Origin: Cloeon dipterum
Lineage: Eukaryota > Arthropoda > Insecta > Ephemeroptera > Baetidae
Assembly (NCBI RefSeq): GCF_949628265.1
Contig: NC_088787.1
Span: 1,292,501 to 1,356,500 of the forward strand
Reading direction: 5' to 3'
Length of the DNA: 64,000 nt
Shown: positions 23,233-36,900 of the stretch, piece by piece
How the letters are laid out: each line of letters opens with the position of its first letter
How positions within the stretch are numbered: position 1 is the stretch's first letter
Notes under the pieces: model-generated
What the model saw: only the letters and a program-made list of their open reading frames with translations
The model's database searches: none
What the model was told of the DNA's origin: nothing
Translations under genes and position numbers: made by a program

Positions 23233-25171
23233 GTCAAAAAAGCTTACAGCTACCTTCTATTGTAATTATGTAACATAAAACATGGAAGGAAGGAAATAAA
23301 AAGAAATTGAGTTCCATTAAAACTGCTATGCTGATTTAGCGATCGGCTGCTTCCTTAAAAAACTGTTAACGAAGAAAAGTTAATCAGGGTATCAATATGT
23401 CGTATAAAATAGAACTATTAAATGACTCCAGCGCAAGTGCAGCTAGGATTCTACGGGATCGGAAAAAGCGTTCCTAAATTAATATTCCCAATGCTTGATG
23501 TAAACTTCAGAAACGCCTGCATACAAAATTGGCGACAAGGTGACAAATCATCAATGCCGTATAAAAAAATTAATGTTTCAAAAACCAAGCAGAGTAATGA
23601 TATTTTTTGTTTTGATCCGAACTGGTTCATGTAATAAATATATGTCGTTCCATAAATTAATATTCATCCTTTTTATTATGATGAAGAGAAATAAATATTA
23701 CACTAAGGAAGGGCTGTGCACGAAATGCAATTGAATCAGAGATTGTTCTCACACACGAGTCCGGTTTCCCTATCCCCTGTGTTTCTTGTCCGAAATAAAA
23801 AGGCGCAGCCTCTGACGGCGAGCTGCTTTTTCTTGCCATTCCTGCCGTCTGGTGAGTGCTGTTTTTTTACTCTAAAGATAGTTTAAAATTTAACTTCAAG
23901 CTGCTAAGCCACTGCTCTAGATTGCGTTTAAATTTCAAGTAGGAAATTTATTTGCGTCAATCTCGGGAATGATAAGAGTGGCTGCTATCAAACGTCGGCC
24001 TAACCGCAGAAATAGGCCTCCGCACCTCGCTTTCCTTTGCGCACGTACAAGGAAAAATTGCAGCCGCAATCCAAGCTGGTTTAAATATTTTACGAACCAA
24101 AATATAATTATGGTTAGTTTTTGTAATTAAATTTTCGATAAATACACCAGACTAGGGCTAAATAAAATGCTAAAATGATGGATATACTGTCTAATATGGT
24201 CAAAAGAGGCCAGAAATGTAAAAAATGCAATACAGCCAGATAATTTTTATTTTCAGTAATTTTTACGCAGAGCCGCCAGCGAAAACTCGTTTAACAGGGG
24301 GGAGGGGCGTGCATCTGCGCAGGGTAAATGCGCGCCCGTCCGTTTCATCCGTTTGATCAGATCAGACTCTTCTCAAAACGGCAGCTTGCTTTTATTTTAT
24401 TCCCCAGCGCCACCTTTTGTGCACTTGTTTCATTTTCATTCATTTCCCCTGCGCACACTCAGCTATGCCATCCAAAGTCACGTGTTCGCTTGATTGGCAC
24501 ACAAAACGCTTCCAGCGCCGTATCAGAGGCAACAACTGCTGAACTATCGACCGGCCCCTTCTCTTGGCTTTTACTCTGCAAGCTCCGCCTCCTCTACTTC
24601 ATTCGCTCCCCTCCTGCGTTATGCTATTCAGAGTCACGCGCATAAAGTCTTGCTACATTCCATATTCTCCCCGCCCCCTGTGACGTCAATTCAAGTGCCA
24701 CCAGCGGCGTATCTCAGGCAGCTTGGGAACTAACACGGTCGGGCTGTGGCGACAACAGTGCCACTGGTGGCCTCTCTAAGACCTTCGAGTTTAAACTTGG
24801 ACACGGTTTATTCTTGTCGCTGTTCTGTTATGCTGGCCTGCCGCCCCGCCACCGCTGCACGCATGCCGCCAAGGCGTTCGCTCGAATCTTTGCAGCTTTT
24901 TCACAAAGTCCCAACCCTAGTGTCTGGCCAACTTCCCTCTCTCTTCGTGACGTCACAAGAGTTTTAGAGTTGCCAGCGCCGTGATTAAGGCAACTTACTG
25001 CTGAACCAATATCAGGCCCCTTCTCTTATCTCTTGGCATTGGCTTTGCAATCTCCGCCTCCTCTACTAGACATGGCCAAATAAAAATCGATTTTTAATAT
25101 CGATATTTTTTCTGACGATATTTATCGATTTTAATCGATGTTTTTTGTGGCTTAACATAGGTAATATCGTA
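23233..25171. repeat. PREP2 3' flank and repeat cluster
   Basis: The first 400 bases match the other PREP 3' flanks. From 23880 come a TTTGCGTCA repeat (23949) and tandem CRE-bearing modules (TGACGTCA at 24681-24688 and 24948-24955). An ATCGAT-rich stretch (25080-25145) abuts the truncated mini-gene tail. No coding exon recognised. Confidence 0.5.
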
Positions 25172-25426
25172 TCAATCATTTTCGATTTCCTCGTGCACCA
25201 TTTCCGGGGAGACAGGATTCGGGAGAGTTGGCATTTTCTTTCCCAAGTTGCGTTGTTTGTTGGAATTTTGCAAATTTCTCATCCTCAGGGTGAGCCACAG
25301 GTTGATAATGCAGCTCAAGACCAGGAAGAGGGCGAGCGAGCCGATCAAAGCATAGTTTGTGGATTCTTCCGTTCGCCCCGCTGTCCCTTCGCATGATGGA
25401 CACTTACTGTTGGGTTCGGTCGTCAT
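25172..25426 (-). pseudogene. Second yellow-less membrane/tail mini-gene, tail truncated
   Basis: Nearly the same sequence as the 98-residue mini-gene at 16330 and likewise preceded directly by the yellow leader and promoter (25440-25700) with no Yellow-domain exons. The frame opens at ATG 25426, passes MTTEPNSKCPSCEG and the membrane span, and stops after EEIEND. The downstream bases coding LYGVV are replaced by ATCGAT-rich sequence, so the only tyrosine motif is lost. This makes a functional signalling tail unlikely. It may still yield an 84-residue membrane peptide. Confidence 0.5.
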
Positions 25427-27520
25427 GGAAGGAAAAGTGGAGACAGCTGGAAAAGAATAATTATACCCGTAGATATAAATACAATGTAGCAGCAGAAAAC
25501 AAAACATGCATAAAAAATTTAAAATTCTAAAAAGATTCAGAAACTGCTTTAAAAAAATACGAACCTGCTCGCTGGGTATAAACGGAGGCAAAACTGCAGT
25601 AAGTTGATTGGCTTTTAGAAGCAACGAGCTCGCCTTCAAAAGCAGCCTACCAGGAAATTTTCACTTGGCTCAATTAATTTTGATAAAAGCATAACGCAGA
25701 AGGTGCGATAAGCCAAATAGCAGACACAATACGTTCCTGCGCACGAAACATGGAAAACTGAGAGCAGCAAAAAATCCATAAAATCGATCCTATATTTTAA
25801 AATTCAAAATACAATAATTTAAAAGATTTCTCCAAGGTTTTTGACTATCACTAATTTAAAATCGGCTCTTTTAGTGCACAGAAATCAGCATTTTAAAATA
25901 AAATTTGCGATATGGTTTATAGAAATATTTAATTTTACCTATTAAACTATAGATGAAACAAGAAACAATAATTATTAGATTAACCACTCATTTTATTTGC
26001 GAGCGGAGGTATATTTCAGCTCTCATTATTCTCTTTGGTTGACTCTCTCAGTTAAGATTAAGTTTCTTTTTGAAGCAGGATACGTGTTTGCGTCAGGGTT
26101 TGATAAGAATAGCAGCTGGCATAACCGCACAAACAGGCCGGCACCTATATCGCTTTGCTTTGCGCACGTTAACGCACGTACAAGGAAAAATTGCAGCCAC
26201 AATTCAAGCAACAAGACTGACTTATTGTCTAAAAAATTGCCATAGAGAGCTGCTGAAAGTTGATTACTTTAAATTTCAATCAATTCACTTGGCCAGTGCA
26301 AAATAATATTTTTAATCTATGGTTTTCTATGGTTTTCAGTGCCTTTGTAATATGCATAACATGCAATTATTTTTTAATAATTTAGATTTTCACTAGTTTT
26401 AATATAGAGCCACCTGCGAAAACTTATTTAATTAAGGGGGAAGGCTTTGGATCTGCGCAGAGCAAATGCGCGTCGGTCCGCTTGATTCTACTCTTCTCAA
26501 AACGGCAGGTGCCTTTTATTTTATTTCCCAGCGCCACCTTCTGTGCTCTTGATTCAATTTCATTCGTTTCCGCCTCCGCAAGCTTAGCTATGCCATTCAA
26601 AGTCTCTTGTCTGCTTGTTTGGCCGACTTCCCCCTCCTTCTGTGACGTCACACCAAGTGCCTCCAGCGCTGTGTCTGGGCCTAAGATAAATTTATACAGT
26701 TGAAAAATAAGCTGTTTAAAATGTAATACGGATCAAGCTTATGCCGCACTTTTGTATTGCTTTCGATTTTGAAGCAGGAAATTTGTTTGCGTCAATCGGG
26801 GGTGATAAGAGTGGCTGCTATCGATGCCGGGAAAAAACGCAGAAACAGGCCTGCGCACCTCGCCTTGCTTTGCGCACGTACAAGGAAAAATTGCAGCCGC
26901 CACAATTCCAAAATTCAAGCAGTACGGCAGACTAGTTGAAAGATTTTTTTCCGAATATAAAGTACATGTTCAAATGACGGATATACTGAAAAATGAAGGA
27001 GAAAAGAGGCTAAAATTTTTTTATTCTTTGAATCGCCCCAAAAAGGAGCCTCCTCATCGTTTTGAAAGATTTACTTTGTAAAATGTGCCGAAGGATAAAG
27101 CAAGTGAAATCGAGATCAAATTTTCTTATCGCCGCATGACTCATTTCATACCGAGATCAAGGAAAAAATAAAGAAATCGAAAAAGTTGTTGGCTTTTACA
27201 CTGCCTACTTGACTGGTATTTTCTTTTATTATTATAATCGATTATTCTCATCCAAGTCTTAAATACATATAATATAACGTAGAAGGTCAGGTAAATTACA
27301 AAATGAAAAAGGTTACAACGCTAGCAGAAAACCGATAAAATAGACCGTAGGTAAAAAATCAAAATCAACGGATCTTACATTAAAATATAATAAAATACTT
27401 AAAAATATCAAGGTTTTTTCCGAAATAAGTAAAATACGAGATAAAGGAATATACGTCTAATTTCCGCAACCTAATGTGAATTTATTAATATTCATCTTTA
27501 GAACGGAGCACCGATGATGT
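25427..27520. repeat. Intergenic repeats before yellow gene B
   Basis: Leader/promoter remnant of the truncated mini-gene, then TTTGCGTCA repeats (26087, 26785) and a CRE module (TGACGTCA at 26643-26650). From 27080 on, the AT-rich 3' flank of yellow B. No coding exon recognised. Confidence 0.45.
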
Positions 27521-29916
27521 TCATGGCAGAACCTTCAGGTATTGTGCCGACTCGGAAGTAGCAGCGTCATCAAAAGGTGGCATCGTGGAAGGTTCCGGTG
27601 CAACTTCATCGTACAGAGGTTCTGGTTCAGCAGTGCGGACGTAGTCGTACTCGAACTGGAGTGGAGCGCGAGGCGCCTCTCCAAATTCCTCGAAAGTCCT
27701 CGGTCTCTCAGGCATCGCTTTCACTCTTCTCGCTGATCGCGGGCTGAGGCGTATCGGTGGCTCGTAGAGACCAGGAGAGGGGGGCCTGGCAGCGGCCTGG
27801 TCGTATTTTACTTCCTCGTACAGTGGCACTTCCGCGGGGCCGACGTCATCGTACTCGGCCGGATCGTCGGGTAAAACGGACATTTGCTGGGCCTCGTTCG
27901 TGTTTTGCGATAGGGAATTTTTTCTCTTCAGTTTCAAGACGAGCCAAATAATGACAATGCTCAACAAGACGATGCTGAACACGTTGGAGAAGATCAGAAT
28001 GATATTCAACAGCCGATGTTCTTCATCAGGCGTCGAAGATTGTGTTGTGATCGGGATAGACAAGTTGGATCGTTCTGCAATGGTAAAAGGGTGTTTGTTT
28101 GGTCTTTTGGGTAGAGATAGTGGTGATTGGAATGTCTGGCTTAATTGAATAAAGAATAAATCAACATAAAATCGTTTATTGTAGCATAATGTAGTTAAGA
28201 AAAAAATTGAAAAGCTGGCCTAGACTGCGGTTGACTGCACCGAATTCATTTTAATTCGTCGATTTATTTTAGCACAACTGAATGAATGAGAATTTCTTAT
28301 TTGTTGGCTTTAAATAGGATGGAAAGTTAGATTTTTCATACCATTTGTAATATTGAAAAGTTTTCAGTGCATAAAAAGCAAACATATATACCTGTCACCG
28401 TAGAATCAGTGATGTGGTATGGCTTCACACCGACTGCAGTCTTTATTAGGCTGCACCGTGGCTTGGTCCCTTTATCATTAAATACAGTAAGCCAAAAGGT
28501 TGCCGACGAGTCCAAGGCAAAAGTGAACGGCAAAATAGTGTTCATATTTTGAACCTGAAAAGTACAACGGGCTGTTAAAATTGACGGAAATTAATTGTTC
28601 ACTCAACTCTTCCGATTTAAAATAGTGAACATAGAAAGGTTCACTCATAATTTAAATCAATGTCTAATAGAATCGCAAATTTACTATTGAACACGGTAAA
28701 TATACCTCATGAAAACGTTGCTCCTGAAATGGCCAGGAAGTGTTCCATGATTGTATGTAATTCGTCCCCCAAAAGGTGGCATACATGGTCCCGCGGGTAT
28801 CCATCAGCATTCTATACGAATTTATTGCAGTCCATTTCCCGATTAGTTTCGGATTTGCAGTCCCAGTTCCGTTGCGAAGAATGGCAACGGAAATTGAATA
28901 CACTTCATAGGAGTAGGATTTGCTCAAGTAGAGCTGTCTCGGTTCCTGATCCTTTATAGGGGACAGGGCAATGGAGAAAAACTTCATTCCTGGCGTGTAC
29001 ACCAACCAAGACAGGTTTCTTTCCAAACTAAACACAACAATATGTTGTTCATTCCTCCGCGTGATGTAGGCAAAGGTTCCGTTGGGTGTTTCATCAATCA
29101 CCATGTCGTGCATCATCAAGCCGTGAAAAGGAAACTGATGAATTAGTTTGGTTTGATCATTTTTGGACAAGTCAATGGTCCATATTTTTGCATTGCAATT
29201 GTCGCTACCGTCATCGAGCACCCACAGCCTTCCAACGGAATCAATTTCCAGCCCTCTTGCTTCTTCAATTTTGTCGCAGTTTCCATATTTCTGCAAAAAA
29301 GAATATTGATCCGATTTTAAATAATTTTCACTTTTGACACAATCATTTAATCTTTTTAAGAGAAAAATATTTATCCTACTTTAATTCGTTTTCTGTTTTT
29401 TTCTTATATAAATATATTTTGTAATAGTCCTGACAACGTGAAAACAAATAAATACACCTTTCTATACGTGGCTGCAAATAATATCAAGCTGATCGAAAAT
29501 GGGAAATATCAATAAAAATAAAAAAGTGACTGTATTTGCTGACAATGAGTGCATTTGACTTGATTGTTCTCTCTACCACACCACTCCATACTTACATGCA
29601 TGTCCCACGAAGGGACTGGAGTGAGCTTCGGGGACGCAGAGGACGCGCTACTGGTCGTCGGCAAAGACACCAAATTCGCCGGAATGCCTTCGTCTTTATA
29701 CAAACTGAGGAAGATTCTTGTTCCGTAGACAGCCATGTAACGAGGTATGATATTCTCTGGTTTGAAAGTTTTATCTTTCAAGGCCTGTGTCCTGTTCGCC
29801 TCCGACGGCCACTCGTAGTCCAATTCATCGGGCCATTCGTAGACTAGGGAGAAGTTGGCGGTGAAAGCCAGGGATAAAAAACCGAGCAAAACGGTGACAG
29901 TGAAGAAATGATTCAT
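27521..29916 (-). CDS. Yellow/MRJP-family protein B, membrane-anchored, long multi-tyrosine tail (540 aa)
   Basis: Exons 29916-29596, 29290-28706, 28554-28392 and 28074-27521 join in phase to 540 codons plus stop. A signal peptide (1-19) and Yellow domain (to about 355) closely match gene A, with RLWVLDDGSDNC and YRMLMDTRGTM landmarks. The last exon differs completely: a 28-residue membrane span (about 378-405) closed by KLKRK, then a 135-residue cytoplasmic tail with tyrosines in YDDV (431), YEEV (442), YDQA (447), YEPP (460), YDYV (499), YDEV (511) and YLKV (535). These acidic pYxxV patterns resemble SH2 docking and ITIM/ITAM-like sites; RPPSPG and EPPIRLSP add proline-rich stretches. Predicted type I signalling receptor, upstream of and divergent from PREP3. 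The kinase and ligand are unknown. Confidence 0.87.
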
Positions 29917-32900
29917 GACTAAATCGTTTCCGATCTGAAAAAGTGAGAAAATGTTTATTAAAACGCTCTTATTTGTGAGAGAGCTGCGGAAGATACAGAA
30001 AAAAATTGACAAGTTAGAGAGAGAAACACATTTTTATCCTATACGAGTTTATGTATTACGATTTAATGCAAAATCTTTTAAGTATGGTAAAAATGCTTCC
30101 AAGAAATACGAACCTGCTCGCTAAACTAAGGGAAAACTGCAGCTTTGTTGCAGATAGTAGAGTGGCTTATAAAAGCGACGAGCTCGCCTTTAATAGCAGC
30201 CAACCCGGAACTTTTTCACCTAGCTCTGTCATCGATTTTGATAAAGGCATTTCGCAGAAGGCGACAGACCAAAAGGAAGTCTGAATAAGCGCCTTCCTGC
30301 GCACCAAATAAGGAAATCTGAGCAACACAAACTGGAAATATCAAATTTGTTGCTTTAAAATTTCTAAAATCAACTTAATTTAAACGCTTTCACGGTGGCA
30401 CTTGAAAATCAATATAAATGCTATTTCAAAGCTCGGAAAACGCACTTTTAATCCGAATTTGTGATATATTTTTTCAGAAATTAATATTTCTCCTAAAGAA
30501 AATGCGCTGAATCACAGGTAACAAATTAAAAAACAAGACTTCTATCTTCAAACAGGATGTATGCACATTGTATGCTTTGCGTCAGAGGTCGATAAGAAGT
30601 AACTAAAATAGAAGCCTGCCTAACCGCAAAAACAGGCTTGAAACTCGGTCGCAAATAACACAAAGCAGGAAGAATTCTCACCACAAATCGATCTACAAGC
30701 AGCTCAACCGATTAGAGCTTTATATTTTTTCTCGGATTATAATTTTTTGTAAAAAATATCAACCCTAAATTCCTATGAGCGCACAGAGTTTTTACAAGAG
30801 CTTGGGCCCAATCGTATTTCCAATTTTCGCCCCCAAAACAAAGAGTAATTTGATTGAAACGCAAAAAATTATTCCAAAAGTCATTGGAAAGACGCGACAA
30901 CCAACATTTAAGCTGTCCATCACTTAATTAACTATCTTTTGCAGCCATATAGTATAAGATAACTTCCATTATTGCGTTGACACTCCGCGGAGAATGCTTC
31001 AAAAACGTGGGCCAACTTTTAGTTCTACCCCATCGCCATGAGTCAGTCGCATTTTCAAGCAGGATGCATTTTTGCGTCAGAGTTTTGCTAAGATTCCTAA
31101 CCACAGAAACAGGCCTGCACCTATAGGGTGCAACCTATATGAAAAGCCAAACCAAAAAGGGATTTTCTCAAATGGAGCAAATTATATGGAGAAAGGGGAA
31201 CCCTGCAAACCCTATATTTATGCTATCTGTTGGCCTAAAATTAATTTAGCATATGAGTTTAAAATTTATTTTCAAGCTGCTAAGCCACTGCTCAAGATTG
31301 CGTTTAATTTTCAAGTAGGAAATTTATTTGCGTCAATCGGGAATGATAAGAGTGGCTGCGATATCAAAGTCGACCTAACCGCATAAACAGGCCTCCGCAC
31401 CTCGGTTTGCTTTGCACACGTACAAGGAAAAATTGCAGCCGCAATCCAAGCTGGTTTAATTATTTTTCTAGCCAAAATACCATTAAGAGCATTGGCTGAT
31501 AGTTTTTGTATCTAAATTTTCGATAAATACACCAGGCCAGGGCTGGATAAAATGCAAAAATGATGGATATACTGCATAATATGGATGAAAGAGGCCTAAA
31601 AAATGTGAAATATGCAATACATTTTGATAAGTTTGATTTTCAGTAGTTTTTACACAGAGCCGCCAGCGAAAACTCATTTAACAGGGGGGAGGGGCGTGCA
31701 TCTGCGCAGTACATACACTTGGCGAGTGTAAAACGATATTTTTAATCTATGGATAAGCGGAAAAATAATCGCTTTAATATATATTCCGAGCGCCACCTTG
31801 TGCGCTTCATGCATTTTAATTCATTCCCACTGCTCTTTGCAGTTCAATGTCGAGTGTCTGGGCAAATTCCCTCTCTCACTCCGTGACGTCACAAAAAGAG
31901 TTACCAGCGCCGTGGTTAAGGCAAATTCTGAACCAACGTTGGCATTGACTTTGCAATCTCCGCCTCCTCTATTCCGATCGTTTCCCCTCCTGCGATTTGC
32001 CATTCAAAGTCACATGCCTGCCACTCTAAAACCATGCTTTCCTGCGGTCATGTCCAAGGTTAGCTACCAGCGCCGCGTCTGAGGCCCCTGCTGTACTAAC
32101 GTAGGCCTGTGGGCCCCTTCTCTTAGCTTCGACTCTGCAAGGTCCGCGTCTATTCTATTTCATCCCCACATTCAATTACACCGTTAATCACCCGTTTTGA
32201 TTATTTTTACAAAATAACACGCCACTTCTTTCTCAGCAAGTTTTTTTAACCGTTTTACCGTCAGTGGATTTTAAATAATAAAAAGTAATTTTGATACGCA
32301 GACCGGATGTCTGATTTGCGTCAACAGAAGTTCGATAAGAAACCAGAGTTGGCTCGACCGCTGAATTAATTGAAAAACTCAATCGCTCACTCGGCTCGAT
32401 TGGAAATAACTCGCAATCTGGCGAACGCAGGAAATTGCGGTCTGATTGTCAGCCTTTGACGCACGCTGGCTGATTCGAGCTCAATTTTCAAGGCGCCGAG
32501 CCGCACCCTAAGCAACAAATCGAACAGGAATTCAAGGACGAAGAATGCAATCAAGTCCTTTTTTATTTAACATGATTTCCCTTAGGGGTGCAAGAGAATT
32601 AATGTGTCGTCCTTTTTTAATGTTGCGTGATGGCCGAGCGCCTCTTGTTTTGCTCTCGTCACGTCGGTGATTTTGCCGGTTTTCCATATATTATGAAGAT
32701 GCAGGGTCTCATTTATTTCGTGGTTAAACTTCATCTAGCATTGTCCATGAAAATAAAAAATGTCAAATGGTGGAGGAATTCACGCTTAAAGTGTAATTAT
32801 TTTAATAAAAATTTGTAAGCTAAAATATGCGCTGAACTACGAATTTATTCTAAAAAGAAGAAGTTGGTGGGGGAGCTGCCACGCGGTGGAAGAGTGGTCA

Positions 32901-33273
32901 AAGTCTAACAATAAGGCGTTGCTAAAATCTGAATCGTGGCGCCATCGTCTGGCTGTTTGCTCAAATTCAAATTTTCGCTGTCTCATAAGGGAGAATCCTT
33001 TAGGGTGGGTAATTCAAGGGAGCTTAGAGAGTTTGACTTATCGCTGTTTTTTCATGATTATAAATACTTTAAAACAGAAACAAACTGACACAAAATATCT
33101 TTTTGTAAGCTTAGATTACGATTTTCCTCCACAAATATTTGTTTCCGGCCAAGAAACACGCAAATAATAATTGTAAGCCGGCTTCTTTCCAAACCACCTG
33201 TTTGGAATGCAGCCGCCAGGTCATTCACCTTTTTAACGGTCGCCTGGTGGGTGGTCCTCTGCTCGCTGCAGCT
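29917..33273. repeat. Divergent intergenic region between yellow B and PREP3
   Basis: Collinear with 7600-9990 over its first 2.4 kb and with 17650-18830 near its end. It holds the yellow B leader and TATTAAA promoter (30189-30195), TTTGCGTCA repeats (30577, 31071, 31326, 32317) and a CRE module (TGACGTCA at 31884-31891). No coding exon recognised. Confidence 0.55.
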
Positions 33274-33360
33274 TAAGGAGAGTAAAGGTAGGAGATGCGA
33301 ATAAACAGCCAGAGTCACCAAAAGAGGGGAAGGAGTGGGGGTGAACCTTTACTCTCCTTA
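33274..33360. mobile_element. Inverted-repeat MITE-like insertion with 8-bp target duplication, PREP3 promoter
   Basis: The same 16-base inverted arms as in PREP1 (33274-33289 and 33345-33360) enclose 55 bases. The element is flanked by an 8-bp direct repeat CTGCAGCT (33266-33273 and 33361-33368), present once at the uninterrupted PREP2 site (18832-18839). Eight-base duplications are typical of hAT-type transposition. It lies directly upstream of the TCAGTGTCAGTC initiator. Confidence 0.75.
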
Positions 33361-33995
33361 CTGCAGCTCAGTGTCAGTCAAAGCGTCGAGCAGTGCACAC
33401 GTCAGTTCTTTGCTATTCTCACCACATTTTCTCGCAGTTTGCAGCATCAGTTCTCCGTAAGTCTCTTATTAAATCAAATTTTAAATAATTATTGTTGTGA
33501 AATCCAATCAAAAAGTCAGTAAGTGGTATCTCAACCCCCTTTCCGTCCCACTAAATCCTCGTTTTATTAATCCGAATTGCTTGTATAAAAAGTAGACCTT
33601 TCTTACACTCACGCTTTAATTGCGGCATAAATAATAATCATTCTCTGCGATCTCAACATTCTCAACGCAGCAATAAAAATTTTAACTATTTCTCAGACAT
33701 TTGGATTTTCTTCCTTCCTTGCGAAGCTTGTGTACCTGTAAATTTTTTTTTATCTCCCCCATCGGCTCCGCTGCTTGACTTGCGAGCGTGTCAGGCACGG
33801 ACTGGACAAACCAATAAAAAACAGGCACGGACTGGCCAGTTTACATTCTATCGTCAATATGTGCTTTTTTAATTCCCATTAAAAATATTGATTTCGTCAA
33901 AATAAAAGTTTATTTGATTCATTTTTTATTCAAAATATCTTGACACCCCTTTTTCCCTGCAGCAGGTGGACAACGTGTAGGATCGTGTTGCGAGC

Positions 33996-36900
33996 ATGGC
34001 CTTCAACTACCCGGTTGCCAGGAGGAACGAGAGCGTCGTGGACGATTTCCACGGCACCAAGGTCAAGGACCCCTACCGTTGGCTCGAGGCTCCCTACTCG
34101 CCGGAGTGCAAGGAGTTCGTGAAAAAGCAGAACGCCATTACCCAGCCGTACCTGGAAAATTTTAAATACAGAGAGGAAATCAAGAGCCGCTTCACGCAGC
34201 TCATGAACTTTCCAAGATACTCGTGTCCCTCGCACCATGGCGACCGCTACTACTTCATCAAAAACTCCGGCCTCCAGAATCAAGAGTAATATTGCTGGTT
34301 ACCGATGGAAGAGCAGTTGTATATTTTGCGCATAAAATTTTTTTTCAGCGTTCTGTACGTGCAGGATGATTTACACGGCGAGGCCTCCATGTTTTTCGAC
34401 CCGAACGAGCTGTCCGAGGATGGCACAGTGGCGATGACTCTATTTAATATTTCCGAGGACGGCAAAACCATGAGTTACAGCCTGAGCAAAAGTGGATCAG
34501 ACTGGACCACCATCCATTTTAGAGACATCGAAACAGGCAACAAACAAAATACTGGTTAAATAATTATATTTATTAATCTTTGAAATTCAGGGTCTGATTA
34601 TCCGGAGGTGCTGGAAAAGGTCAAGCATTCCCCGCTGACGTGGTCGCATGACAACAAAGGAATCTTCTATGCCGTAAAGCTTTTTTCTATTTATTTAAGA
34701 AGACCAGTCCTTCTCACATTTATTTTTTAAATCAGATGTATCCGGAAGAGCAGGGAAAAGCAGACGGCTCCGAGACGGAGTCGACGGGCTCCGAGACGGA
34801 GTCGACGGGCTCCGAGACGGAGTCGACGTTGAACCAAAAGCTGTACTACCACAGGCTCAACACCCCACAGTCGGAGGACGTTTTGGTCGTCGAGTTCCCC
34901 GACGAGCCGCGTTTCTTAATGTATGATTAACCGTTTTATTAATTCAAGTTAATTATTCTTTTAAAATCAAACAGAGGTGCTTGTGTGAGCCACTGCGGCA
35001 ATTTCCTGATCGTCTTGCCAGCGAAGGAATGCAAGGATAATTTGGTGTTCTTTGCCGAGATCGGCTCTCTGCCTGATGGACCTCAAGGATTGCTGCCTCT
35101 CACCCAAATCGTGCACAAATTGGACTCTGACTATAAGGTAAGTCATCTTTAAAAGATAAATGGCCTCCAGAGGGGGCAACCGTCCGTCGAGGAAGAGAAA
35201 TTGACCAAAAGAGTATATACCTGAGGAAGGAAGATGATAGGCAAGGGTGAAAAATCACCAAATGTGCTCCAAAAAAGCATAAAATATCGGTCAAGCATAT
35301 CTCAGGTCGGGGTATTCTGGAACAGGTCGTAAGGGTCCCCAAAATGATATCCAATAAGGGATCGTGGTCGACAATCTTACGAGAAACTGAATTTTAATCA
35401 AAATAAAACCATTTTAGCCTTGACAATAAATTACTAGTTGCGCAAAAGTTTTCTAGTTAAGTGGTAAAAAAGAAAAATGCTGGAAATCAAGTTGACTTTT
35501 TTAAGAGATGTTTACATCAAAATTATTTTCCCAGTACTTGACAAACGTGGGGTCCAAGTTCATCTTCCGGACAAACAAGGACGCACCCAACTACCGTTTG
35601 GTTACCATCGACCTGGAAAATCCGAACATGGACCAGTGGAGGACCCTGGTGGCTGAGCACCCGAAGGACGTGCTCGACTGGGCCGTCCTCTCGAACAAAG
35701 ACAAACTCGTCGTTTTCTACATCCACGACGTCACGGTTCCACCCTTGATTGATTGATTTTAAATTAATATTAATGCCTTTTAATGCAGAGCTTGCTGCAA
35801 ATCCGAGATTTAGCCACCGGAAATCTGATCACGCAGCTGCCCCTGGACGTGGGCATGGTGACCAGCGTGTGTGCATATTGGAAGTACCCAGAGTTATTTT
35901 TCAGCTTCTCCTCGTTCCTCACGCCGGGAGTGATTTACATGTGTGACCTGTCAAAGCCTATCATTGAGCCTGTGGTAAGGAGTTATTTCGAGAAAAATGC
36001 ATTAAAAAATTATACTCCAATTTCAGCCGTACAGAAAAATCGAGCTGAAGGACTTCGACGCCTCGTCCTACATGGCGGAGCAGGTGTTCTTCTCGAGCAA
36101 GGATGGTACCAAGGTGCCCATGTTCATCGTGCGCAAGAAGGACTTGAAGAAGGACGGCAGCAGTCCATGCCTGCTGTATGGATACGGCGGCTTCAACAGC
36201 AGCCTAACGCCTGACTTCTGCGTCACGAGACTGGTCTTCATGCAGCATTTCGACGGAGTCTTCGTCTCTGCAAACATCAGGGGTGGAGGGTGAGTAATTT
36301 TTATACTTTTTTATCCTTGTCCGAGGACCGGGAAGGGCACGAATGCTGAAACCCTGGTCTGAATAGCACCGCGAACGGATGACGCACCAGGCTCAAGGGG
36401 GACTTTTAGAAACGCTAGACATTCGTCCCGTGAAGCCAAATCACGCATGCTGGAAAAGTAGCGAGTTTGTGTAGAGCTATGCGTGGTCACCCGTCCAGCT
36501 ACTGACTGCACTCGTGCACTCAATGTTGCTTAACTTCGGTGATGGAACGAGGACCGGAGTGTCCAACATGATACACCCTAGACAGATGAATTTTAACAAT
36601 ATTTAATCTAAAACCAACAACTGTTTGTTTCCAGAGAGTACGGTGAGTCGTGGCACAACGCTGGCCGACTGTTGAACATGCAGAACGGTCTGGACGATTT
36701 CCAGGCCTTGGCCGAGTACCTGATCTCGGAGGGGTACACGAGCAGCCCCCGTCTGACGATCCAGGGTGACTCGAACGGCGGCCTGCTGGTGGCGGCGTGC
36801 ATCAACCAGCGGCCGGAGCTCTTCGGCGCCGCCATCGTGGATATCGGCGTCCTCGACTTGCTTCGCTTCCACAAGTTCACCATCGGCCACGCGTGGGTGT

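Noticed and set aside
24328..24967. Serine/proline-rich frames in the CRE modules (also 44557-45126, 49648-50049 and 54567-54874)
   Set aside because: They recur wherever the repeat does, in several frames and with indels, so they are repeat sequence and not genes.
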